A stretch of DNA of 8,368 nucleotides, from NCBI GenBank assembly GCA_043738625.1, contig JAYUFR010000007.1:1-8368 (forward strand), given 5' to 3'. The notes beneath the pieces were generated by a model. It made no database searches. It worked only from the letters and a program-made list of their open reading frames with translations, and had not been told where the DNA came from. Origin of the DNA: JANYCD01 sp043738625 (GTDB taxonomy: Bacteria > Pseudomonadota > Gammaproteobacteria > Burkholderiales > Rhodocyclaceae). Shown one piece after another: positions 1-6,182 of the stretch (the stretch's first letter is position 1; every line of letters begins with the position of its first letter). Made by a program: the position numbers and the translations under genes.

Positions 1-13
1 CGAAGCGCGGTAG

Positions 14-33
14 ACTGACGGCAAAACGTCAGT
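14..33. promoter_or_regulatory. Inverted repeat just upstream of the LuxR-family gene
   Basis: Perfect 7-bp inverted repeat ACTGACG / CGTCAGT around a 6-base GCAAAA loop, ending 19 bases before the ATG of the large regulator. It could be an operator, possibly for autoregulation, or a hairpin in the 5' leader. No T-run follows it, so an intrinsic terminator of an upstream gene is less likely. The repeat is seen directly; its role is inferred. Confidence 0.4.
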
Positions 34-52
34 ACGCGAGGAGAAGCGGACG

Positions 53-2770
53 ATGGTGGTCGCAAGGAAAAGTGGCAGGAATGCACCGCCGGAAGTCTAT
101 GCGCACAAGTTTTTCGCGCCGCCGCTGCATCCCGACGCGTTGCAGCGCGATACGCTCCTGGCGCGCATTCTCGGTAATTCCTCAGCCCGCGTCGTGCTCC
201 TGCAAGGCCCGGCCGGCCACGGCAAATCCACTGTGCTGCAGCAGATTGCCGCCGCCTGCCAGAGTCGCGGCGCCCGCATCGGCTGGCTCAGCATGGACAC
301 CGCGGACAACGATGCGCGGCGTTTTTTTCTTCACATGCGAGCGTTGCTGTCCGCAGTGGTGGGCGGTGCGGCGACACCAGAGCTGCATGTCGAGACGCGC
401 GAAGAAGCAGGCGACGATCCGCGCCCCAGTCTGCGCTCCGACTGGGTAATCAACCGACTGCTCAAGGCCGGCCTTCCGCTGGCGTTGTTCTTCGATGATT
501 TTCAGGCGCTCGAAAACCACACCGTACTGGCTTTTTTTCGTGAGCTTTGCGAACGCTTGCCGCCCAACGTGCGCATGTTCATCGGCTCTCGCTCGGCGCC
601 CGAGATCGGACTGTCGCGGCTGGTGGTCAACAATCAGGCGCTGGTACTACGCGCCGACGACCTGCGCTTTTCCCCCGGCGAAGTGGAGCGCTTCTTCGCC
701 ACATCGCTTGCAGGGTCGAGTGTCAGTGGTGCTGAAGTCGCTGCCATCTACCGCCGCACCGAAGGTTGGCCCGCCGCGTTGCAATTGTTCCGTCTCACCC
801 TCGCCAGCCCCGAAGTGCGACGTTCGCTCGACCAGCTCACCGACTATCGTCCGCGCGAACTGGCGGAATATCTCACCGACAACGTGCTCGCCCTGCAGCC
901 GCCGGAGATACAGGATTTCCTGCGCCGCACTGCGCTGCTCAACCGGCTCAACGCACCGTTGTGCAACCTGGTCAGCGGCCGCAACGACGCGCAGAAAATA
1001 CTGCTCCGCCTCGAACGTTCCGGAATTTTCCTGCGCAGCCTCGATACCGACCTGCACTGGTTCGAATATCACGGGCTGTTTTCCTCCTATCTCGCCGAAC
1101 AACTGCGCCAGCAGTCGCAAGCCAGCGTCATCGAGGTTCATCGTCTGGCGGCGCGCTGGCATCTCGAACATGGCGACGCGGAAGAAGCTCTGCATCATGC
1201 CGTTGCCGCCGGCGACTTTGTCACCGCGGCCGATACGCTCAATGCCTGTGCCTCACGCCTGGTCGCGGGCGCACATCTGGTGACCGTCGAACGCTGGTAC
1301 AAAAAACTGCCCTTCGACGAAGTGGCGCGCCGCCCCGACCTCGCCATCAAGGTCGCCTATGCGCTCGTCTTCCTGCGCCGCCAACAGGAACTCAAGCCGT
1401 TGCTCAAACTGCTGCGCGGCTTTCCTGCCGGCGGCGACATCGGCGCAACGCTCAATCCCGATGTCGTGCTGTGCATGGCGGCAGTTTCGGTTGACGATAC
1501 TGCCGCCGCTTTCGAGCTCGCCGCCCGAGTGCCGGTCCACGCCCACGATACCGACGGCTTTGCCGGCTTCGAACTCGGCGCGACCGCCAACGTGATGGCC
1601 TACCGGGCACTTTCTTTTTGCGATTTCGAAGGCGTGCGCCGCAACCTCGGCCTCGCCCGCGCGCACAACAAGCACGGCAACGCCACCTTCAGCGGAGGTT
1701 ACACTGTAGCACTGCAGGGGATCAGTCTGCTGGTGCAAGGACAGCTCGGCGAAGCACTCACCTGCTTTGCCAATGGCATGGCCGAGCATCGCATGCACGA
1801 AGACAAATCGGTTGCGTCCGGTGCCCTGGTGGCCTGCTATATCTGGGCCCTGTATGAGGCCAACGAACTGGAACGCGCCGAGGCTCTGTTCGGTCAATTC
1901 CACGACATCATTGCCGATTCGGTGTTGATGGATTTTCTCGCCGTCGGCTATCTTTCGATGGCGCGCATCCACGACATGCGCGGCCGACATGACAAGGCGC
2001 TCGACATTCTCGATGAAGCCGAATCGATCAGCCGTGCCAACGGTTGGACGCGTTTCGTGGCGACCCTGGATTGGGAAAGGGTGCGTCGTGCGCTGCGCGC
2101 CGGCGCACCCGAACGCGCACAGGCCATCGCGACACAGCAGCTTGCGCGTCGTGACAACCATGACGAGCCGTGGATATTGTTTTCCCAGGATATCGAAGAC
2201 CAACACATGGGCCGTATCCGGTTGGCGATCCGGCGCGCGGAACTTGATTCCGCCGCGGCACTCTTGCAAGTGGAGTTCACCCACCAGCCCGGTCGCATCA
2301 ATCGACAGATCAAACTCCAGCTCCTAGATGCCCAGCTTCAACAATGCCTTGGCGCCGCCCCGGCGGCTTTGCGCAGCCTGAATGAGGCGCTGAAACTCGC
2401 CGCACCCGGCGGCTTCGTGCGCAGTTTCCTCGACGAAGGCGAGGCAGTGCTTGAGTTGCTGCGCGAACAAGTCAGACACAGGGACGCCACCGGCCCGGAA
2501 CATGACTTCGCCCTGCGCCTCCTCAAGGAGAGTGGAACAATATCTGACCTGGTCGCTGAATCCAGCCAGCGGCTTGACGCACTGACGGATCGGGAAAAGG
2601 AAATCCTCACCTTCCTCGCCAACGGTGTTTCGAATCGCGAAATGGCCGGCCGCATTTTCGTTTCGGAAAACACGGTCAAGTTTCACCTCAAGAATATCTA
2701 TTCCAAGCTCGCCGTCACCAGCCGCCTGCAAGCAGTCACAGCGGCCCGGCACATTGGATTGATCCGATAG
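53..2770 (+). CDS. MalT/AlkS-type LuxR-family ATP-dependent transcriptional activator
   Basis: A 905-residue cytoplasmic regulator with the layout of large ATP-binding LuxR (LAL/MalT-like STAND) activators. An N-terminal NTPase domain has a Walker A motif GPAGHGKST at residues 52-60 and a Walker B-like LALFFDDF at 143-150. A long helical, TPR-like sensor region follows, roughly residues 350-820. The C-terminal LuxR helix-turn-helix spans 844-905, with LTDREKEIL, the NREMAGRIFVSENTVKFHLKNIYSKL core and a final helix. About 900 residues is normal for MalT and AlkS. In this family, inducer and ATP binding cause multimerisation and promoter activation. AGGAG at 39-43, nine bases before ATG, supports this start. 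The gene is convergent with the TetR gene and close to catabolic genes, so it may activate them; the inducer is unknown. No truncation or frameshift is visible. Confidence 0.95.
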   Translation: MVVARKSGRNAPPEVYAHKFFAPPLHPDALQRDTLLARILGNSSARVVLLQGPAGHGKSTVLQQIAAACQSRGARIGWLSMDTADNDARRFFLHMRALLSAVVGGAATPELHVETREEAGDDPRPSLRSDWVINRLLKAGLPLALFFDDFQALENHTVLAFFRELCERLPPNVRMFIGSRSAPEIGLSRLVVNNQALVLRADDLRFSPGEVERFFATSLAGSSVSGAEVAAIYRRTEGWPAALQLFRLTLASPEVRRSLDQLTDYRPRELAEYLTDNVLALQPPEIQDFLRRTALLNRLNAPLCNLVSGRNDAQKILLRLERSGIFLRSLDTDLHWFEYHGLFSSYLAEQLRQQSQASVIEVHRLAARWHLEHGDAEEALHHAVAAGDFVTAADTLNACASRLVAGAHLVTVERWYKKLPFDEVARRPDLAIKVAYALVFLRRQQELKPLLKLLRGFPAGGDIGATLNPDVVLCMAAVSVDDTAAAFELAARVPVHAHDTDGFAGFELGATANVMAYRALSFCDFEGVRRNLGLARAHNKHGNATFSGGYTVALQGISLLVQGQLGEALTCFANGMAEHRMHEDKSVASGALVACYIWALYEANELERAEALFGQFHDIIADSVLMDFLAVGYLSMARIHDMRGRHDKALDILDEAESISRANGWTRFVATLDWERVRRALRAGAPERAQAIATQQLARRDNHDEPWILFSQDIEDQHMGRIRLAIRRAELDSAAALLQVEFTHQPGRINRQIKLQLLDAQLQQCLGAAPAALRSLNEALKLAAPGGFVRSFLDEGEAVLELLREQVRHRDATGPEHDFALRLLKESGTISDLVAESSQRLDALTDREKEILTFLANGVSNREMAGRIFVSENTVKFHLKNIYSKLAVTSRLQAVTAARHIGLIR

Positions 2771-2814
2771 CGACAAGCAAGTCGGGAAGCGACCTGTCGA
2801 ATTCGATTATTTTT
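2771..2814 (+). terminator. Possible terminator in the convergent LuxR/TetR gap
   Basis: Directly after the LuxR-family stop codon, CGACA (2771-2775) can pair with TGTCG (2795-2799). A nested GTCG/CGAC stem (2781-2784 with 2790-2793) closes a 5-base loop. A T-rich stretch, TTATTTTT, lies at 2807-2814, a few bases past the stem. The stem is short and has an internal loop, so this is a weak candidate. The gap between the two convergent genes is only 36 bases. Confidence 0.35.
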
Positions 2815-3508
2815 GATGGTGGGGCGGTTCTTCCACGGTGACCGCAGCATCGTCAAACGCCAGGACCTGCTTCATCGCCCTTCTGGCCGACTTGATTTTC
2901 CGCAACAGGCGAGCGTCGAATTTTTCAACGCCCAGCGCCAGCAAGCGCAGCGCCATGCCGTGACCGATTTGCGCCTGAAACTGCGGGCCATCGAGTTCGT
3001 CATGCACCCAGAAATCGATTGATCCGGCGAAGAACACCTGGAAGTCACGGGCAAGATCGCTCGCTTCCAATCCATTCCGGACATACCCGCCGTCGACCAG
3101 CCCCTGGACCACGATGCGCCAATAGCGATAGGCCCGTTTCATGAAGGCCGGGCGATGCACCGGATCCGGCACGCCAAGCAGAAAACGCATTAGCGGTCGA
3201 TAAAAATTGGGGTCGGAAGTGTAAATATCGACGGCGATATCGGCCGCCTGGAAAACATGATCAAAAGGATTTTTCCGCCCGCGCGGCAGCAGACCACCCA
3301 TATCCACCCGGTCCATGCAACGATTCAATAGCAGGTAAAGAACGGTGGCCTTGGACCCGATCAAGTTGTAAGTCGTCGCCGTACTCAATCCGGCTCTTTG
3401 CCCGAGTTCGACCATCGAAAAATTTGTCGATCCGGTTTCGCGGATCAGCGTTTCTGCGGCGTGGATGATGGCACGCCGCCGCCCTTCTTTTTGTTGTTCC
3501 CGGATCAT
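2807..3508 (-). CDS. TetR/AcrR-family transcriptional regulator
   Basis: A 233-residue protein of typical TetR length. The N-terminal DNA-binding domain covers about residues 8-55: a first helix RRRAIIHAAETLIRETG, then the helix-turn-helix FSMVELGQRAGLSTATTYNLIGSK (about 30-53). The remainder is a helical ligand-binding domain of about 170 residues, which is variable in the family and gives no ligand clue. TetR proteins usually repress neighbouring genes until a small hydrophobic ligand binds. The gene is divergent from the VOC/SDR genes across a 340-bp intergenic region, the classic arrangement for local control. The ATG at 3508 has no recognisable Shine-Dalgarno sequence (GC-rich CGCCGCGCGACA precedes it). 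However, an in-frame TGA lies ten codons upstream and the N-terminus fits the family, so the start is credible. Confidence 0.93.
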   Translation of the reverse strand: MIREQQKEGRRRAIIHAAETLIRETGSTNFSMVELGQRAGLSTATTYNLIGSKATVLYLLLNRCMDRVDMGGLLPRGRKNPFDHVFQAADIAVDIYTSDPNFYRPLMRFLLGVPDPVHRPAFMKRAYRYWRIVVQGLVDGGYVRNGLEASDLARDFQVFFAGSIDFWVHDELDGPQFQAQIGHGMALRLLALGVEKFDARLLRKIKSARRAMKQVLAFDDAAVTVEEPPHHQK

Positions 3509-3671
3509 TGTCGCGCGGCGGAGATGAACATTTCTTCATTGATTGACTGACGAATGGATGATAGCACCGGCCTGATGAGGCACGCTTCCTGCACGACAAA
3601 CTGTGCGTGACTGGCTAAGTTTCTCAAGGATTTTTTAAAGGGCCAGAGCTCCTCTTTTCAGCCTATGTGAG

Positions 3672-3699
3672 TTGACACTTTATTTTTATAATGGATAAT
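3672..3699 (+). promoter_or_regulatory. Sigma-70 promoter of the VOC/SDR transcript
   Basis: A perfect -35 box TTGACA (3672-3677), a 16-base spacer and GATAAT (3694-3699, five of six matches to TATAAT) form the best promoter in the window. Transcription would start near 3706, giving a leader of about 140 nt before the VOC start codon. A promoter this close to consensus usually needs no activator, so repression, for instance by the adjacent TetR protein, is the likely control mode (inference). Confidence 0.7.
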
Positions 3700-3701
3700 A
3701 A
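3686..3701. promoter_or_regulatory. Imperfect dyad over the VOC promoter -10 (candidate operator)
   Basis: TTATAATGGATAATAA is a 16-bp imperfect palindrome with 6 of 8 symmetric pairs matching. It overlaps the -10 box, where a bound repressor would block RNA polymerase. A related dyad occurs at 7527-7542 in the other catabolic promoter region. AT-rich sequence around a -10 box can look symmetric by chance, so the operator role is tentative. Confidence 0.4.
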
Positions 3702-3848
3702 GTTTCAGTAGGCAATGCTCCTGCGGTTATGTTCAAAAAATCGTAAAACGCTGAGAGTTTGTCACCAGCCCCATAAAATCCGCCGGCCCAAAAAAACGCA
3801 ACCGGGCACAACCGAGTTGCTTCGACCGGCATAAGAGGAGAGAGACCA

Positions 3849-4370
3849 ATGTTTGATGGCGATGGTGTTATTTATCAAAACGCGTATGTAGTGGATGACC
3901 TCGACAAGGCGATCGACCATTGGGTCACCAATGTCGGCGCCGGCCCCTTCTTTGTCAGACGCCGCGTAGACAATCTGGAACTGGAATATCGCGGCAAGAA
4001 GTCGACGATCGATATTGATCTCGCACTGGGTCAGGCAGGGGCAATCCAGATAGAGCTGATCAAGGTCTACAGCGAAAATCCCACCGTCTATACCGACATG
4101 TACCCGAAGGGCAGTGGCGGCGGCTTTCACCACGTGGGTATGTTCGCCAAGGATTTTGATGCTGCCATCAAGGCGTACCAAAAAAGAGGGTTTGATATCG
4201 GCATGAAGGGCATGTTTGGCAACACACCCTTTGCCTATATGGATACGCGTTCGGAGATGGGGTTTTTTCTTGAGTTCCATGAAGATACCGCTGAAATTCG
4301 CAGCATCTACAAAATGATCGCCGACGCCGCAATTGGCTGGGACCGAAAAGAAAAAACGCGTCCACTCTAA
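3849..4370 (+). CDS. VOC-superfamily (glyoxalase/epimerase fold) protein
   Basis: A 173-residue protein made of two vicinal-oxygen-chelate half modules. The first begins at residues 8-22 (YQNAYVVDDLDKAIDHW) and its last strand carries IQIELIKV with E69. The second begins with GGGFHHVGMFAKDFDAAI (H94/H95) and ends with FFLEFHED (E142). This resembles the Glyoxalase_4/methylmalonyl-CoA-epimerase-like branch. The usual first-strand metal His appears to be Gln (Q10), leaving E69, H95 and E142 as candidate metal ligands, so activity may differ from known epimerases or dioxygenases. VOC enzymes perform isomerisation, ring cleavage or glutathione chemistry; which applies here cannot be decided. AGGAG at 3836-3840, eight bases before ATG, supports the start. 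It is the first gene after the strong promoter and is probably co-expressed with the SDR gene. Confidence 0.9.
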   Translation: MFDGDGVIYQNAYVVDDLDKAIDHWVTNVGAGPFFVRRRVDNLELEYRGKKSTIDIDLALGQAGAIQIELIKVYSENPTVYTDMYPKGSGGGFHHVGMFAKDFDAAIKAYQKRGFDIGMKGMFGNTPFAYMDTRSEMGFFLEFHEDTAEIRSIYKMIADAAIGWDRKEKTRPL

Positions 4371-4428
4371 GATCGCCAAGCCACAAAATCCGTTGGGCTC
4401 ATGCCCGACCTGCGTCTGTCAGTAAGCC

Positions 4429-4468
4429 GAGCATTGCAAGGGCCGAGAAACCGGCCCTTGCAATGCTC
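4429..4468. terminator. Perfect 17-bp hairpin between VOC and SDR genes
   Basis: GAGCATTGCAAGGGCCG (4429-4445) is exactly complementary to 4452-4468 across a 6-base AGAAAC loop. This is a very stable stem about 60 bases after the VOC stop and 56 before the SDR start. Neither strand has a T-run after it (CCTTCGCG on +, GGCTTACTG on -), so it does not fit a standard intrinsic terminator. It could be a partial terminator, an mRNA-stabilising or processing hairpin that sets VOC and SDR levels apart, or a mobile repeat unit. The structure is certain; the terminator label is only the nearest category. Confidence 0.5.
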
Positions 4469-4524
4469 CCTTCGCGAGCTGTAGCGCGGAAAAATAAGCC
4501 GTTAAAAATTACAGGAGAGAAAAA

Positions 4525-5325
4525 ATGAACGAATTCAGGCTCGACGGCAAAGTAGCGTTGATCAGCGGCAGTGCTCGTGGTTTGGGCGCCGCAACGGCTG
4601 AAGCGCTTGTCGGAGGCGGTGCAAAGATCGTGATCTCCGACATTCTGACCAGGGAAGGCGAAGAAACAGCGGCGAAGCTCGGTAAAGACAACGCCATGTT
4701 CGTGCGTCTCGATGTGACAAAAGAGGCCGAGTGGGAAGCGGCAATCGCTGCCACCGTGAAACGATTCGGCGGCATTGATGTGGTGGTCAACAACGCCGGC
4801 ATCGAAACGGCAGCGCTATTTGAGAACTGCACGCTGGAAGAGTTCAACCTTACGATGAACGTCAACGTCAATGGCGTCTTTCTTGGCGTCAAGCATGCGA
4901 TCCGCGCCATGAAGCCGGGCGGCCTTTCCGGCCGAGGTGGTTCCATTGTGAACCTCTCGTCTGCCGCCGGTTTTAAAGGTACCACCGGACTGGGTGCCTA
5001 TTGCACTTCAAAAGGTGCCGTCAGGTTGTTAACCAAGGCTGCGGCGGTGGAGTGCGGCCGGTTGAATTACGGTATTCGCGTCAACTCGATTCACCCCGGC
5101 CTTATCAAAACCGAAATGGGTGCCAAGACCCTGGCCGACTACGTGAAGCTGGGGCTCATGCCAGATGAAGCTACCGCCGAGGTCGCCTTCGCCAACGCCC
5201 ATCTGCTCGGCTGCCTTGGTCGTCCGCAGGATATCGCCAACGGAATTTACTATCTGACCTCCGATGCTGCGCGCTGGGTTACCGGTATTGAGCTCTGCAT
5301 TGATGGCGGCTACATCGCGGCCTGA
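4525..5325 (+). CDS. Classical short-chain dehydrogenase/reductase, NAD(H)-type
   Basis: A 266-residue cytoplasmic oxidoreductase with all classical SDR landmarks. The cofactor glycine motif G15-SAR-G19-L-G21 lies near the N-terminus. D39 at the end of the second strand points to NAD(H) rather than NADP(H). NNAG is at 89-92, and the catalytic tetrad appears to be N114, S146, Y159 and K163. The C-terminal WVTGIELCIDGGYIAA is the usual ending. The NLSSAAG segment and overall pattern resemble 3-alpha(20-beta)-hydroxysteroid dehydrogenase-like and related alcohol dehydrogenases, but substrate cannot be assigned from this. It would interconvert a secondary alcohol and a ketone in the pathway. AGGAG at 4513-4517 is seven bases before ATG. 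It follows the hairpin after the VOC gene and precedes the NTF2-like gene by 33 bases, so these two are likely co-transcribed. Confidence 0.95.
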   Translation: MNEFRLDGKVALISGSARGLGAATAEALVGGGAKIVISDILTREGEETAAKLGKDNAMFVRLDVTKEAEWEAAIAATVKRFGGIDVVVNNAGIETAALFENCTLEEFNLTMNVNVNGVFLGVKHAIRAMKPGGLSGRGGSIVNLSSAAGFKGTTGLGAYCTSKGAVRLLTKAAAVECGRLNYGIRVNSIHPGLIKTEMGAKTLADYVKLGLMPDEATAEVAFANAHLLGCLGRPQDIANGIYYLTSDAARWVTGIELCIDGGYIAA

Positions 5326-5358
5326 CCTCAACCCAATTCGGACGAAGGCGAAACCGCA

Positions 5359-5751
5359 ATGAACTCTCCGAAGAGTGAACTTCTGCGTCAAGTCCAGGCA
5401 TTGGAAGAAAACCGCATTGCCCTGACAGTGGCCGGCGATTTCGACGGACTTGAACGCTGCCTTTCCGACAATCTGGCTTACGGACATTCAACGGGCACGC
5501 TCGATAGCAAAGCGAGCATGCTCAAATTTCTGCGGGAACGCACCGTTGAATATGTTTCGATTACATCGGAACTTGATGTCGCGACCCGCCTGACACCCGA
5601 CATCGTTTTAGCCAGCGGCTTGCTGACGACAAAGGTCAAAGTTGTGGGTCAACTCAAGGACCTGTCGGGGCGCTATATGGTGGTGTGGCGCCAGGACGGC
5701 GACCAGTGGAAGCTGGAAGCCTTGCAGGGATCCAACCGCAACTCGACCTGA
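5359..5751 (+). CDS. NTF2-like / DUF4440-type small protein
   Basis: A 130-residue protein with the alpha+beta cone pattern of the NTF2-like superfamily. An N-terminal helix (about 5-35, including LEENRIALTVAGDFDGLERCL) is followed by LSDNLAYGHSTGTLDSKASML, typical of DUF4440/SnoaL-like members. Alternating strands then end in RYMVVWRQDGDQWKLEALQG. Such proteins act as small isomerases, dehydratases or hydrolases, or as ligand-binding partners, and are common in steroid and aromatic degradation loci. No catalytic residue can be fixed by eye, so no reaction is claimed. It starts 33 bases after the SDR stop with a modest GAAGG site (5344-5348, ten bases before ATG), probably as the last gene of the + strand operon. 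It is convergent with the 118-residue gene, 19 bases away. Confidence 0.85.
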   Translation: MNSPKSELLRQVQALEENRIALTVAGDFDGLERCLSDNLAYGHSTGTLDSKASMLKFLRERTVEYVSITSELDVATRLTPDIVLASGLLTTKVKVVGQLKDLSGRYMVVWRQDGDQWKLEALQGSNRNST

Positions 5752-5767
5752 CCGCTCCGGCAGGTCG
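5744..5767. terminator. Hairpin in the convergent NTF2-like / 118-aa gap
   Basis: CGACCTG (5744-5750) pairs with CAGGTCG (5761-5767). Inside it CCG (5752-5754) pairs with CGG (5758-5760), with one bulged A and a CTC loop, giving about 10 bp of stem. It begins inside the NTF2-like stop region and lies exactly between two convergent genes, where a bidirectional terminator is expected. There is no T-run on either side, which lowers confidence. Confidence 0.45.
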
Positions 5768-5770
5768 CAT

Positions 5771-6127
5771 TCAACCCAGCGGCAATACACCCTTCAAAAT
5801 CCGGACGCCATGCGGGAACGGTGAAAAAGGCGCGCGCGGAGCGCCGTGCAATTCCACGGCCATCGAGCAATTGGCCAGCGCGAACAGAAGGCAGCTGAGG
5901 CATGCCGCATCTTCGGGCAAATCATCAAGACTCAGCGGATCGAGGTAGGCAAGGATGTCATTGGCCCGCGCCAGAACATCGTCATAGAAAGCGCGGATGT
6001 CTTCCATGCTGGCCGCCGAGCGACGCTGCCAGCGCTCCTGCGACGTTTTCATTCCCCAGTAATCCACGTATTGTTCGAGATCCTCGAAACCCGGCGGCAG
6101 CCGTCGTTCGGTCACGGCAACACTCAT
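5771..6127 (-). CDS. Conserved hypothetical protein downstream of Rieske oxygenase
   Basis: A 118-residue, probably mostly helical, soluble protein without a signal peptide or clear membrane segment. I do not recognise a named domain. Visible features are an N-terminal LPPGFEDLEQYVDYWGMKT, a basic turn QERWQRRSAASMEDIRAFYDDVLAR, then ILAYLDPLSLDDLPEDAACL and a hydrophobic helix LLFALANCSMAVELHG. From memory, similar short proteins with a 'RSASSMEEI-FYD ... YLN--PLD-LP ... VELYG' pattern sit next to Rieske oxygenase alpha subunits; this was not checked. The ATG at 6127 is preferred over the TTG one codon upstream because GGAGG lies eight bases before the ATG. It follows the Rieske gene by 55 bases on the same strand, so it is likely co-transcribed and may serve the oxygenase. 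Function unknown. Confidence 0.8.
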   Translation of the reverse strand: MSVAVTERRLPPGFEDLEQYVDYWGMKTSQERWQRRSAASMEDIRAFYDDVLARANDILAYLDPLSLDDLPEDAACLSCLLFALANCSMAVELHGAPRAPFSPFPHGVRILKGVLPLG

Positions 6128-6182
6128 CAACTGTTCCTCCGCAGTGCAGGTAAAGCGCGTGGTGTCGGTCGGCGTGCTTCCA

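Larger units (their letters stand above)
3509..3848. other. AT-rich divergent intergenic region between TetR and VOC genes
   Basis: These 340 bases contain no convincing gene. They are clearly more AT-rich than the flanking coding DNA, most of all around 3675-3705. They hold the VOC/SDR promoter, an imperfect dyad over its -10, and a predicted leader of about 140 nt. Other short repeats seen are AAACT (3598-3602) facing AGTTT (3618-3622), and CAAC-CGA-GTTG (3809-3819) shortly before the ribosome binding site. A promoter for the TetR gene on the - strand must also lie here, but none is clear; TTGCCT/CATTAT at 3715-3688 (reverse) is only a weak candidate. Confidence 0.7.

Noticed and set aside
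1253..2284. 343-residue - strand open frame inside the LuxR-family gene
   Set aside because: No recognisable domain, and it lies wholly antisense to a well-supported 905-residue protein.
3747..3770. CTGAGA in the VOC leader as part of a TPP riboswitch
   Set aside because: The other conserved TPP-box elements are absent and the gene content has no thiamine link.
3762..4379. 205-residue - strand open frame opposite the first VOC gene
   Set aside because: The + strand frame has a good ribosome binding site and VOC motifs; the opposite frame shows none.
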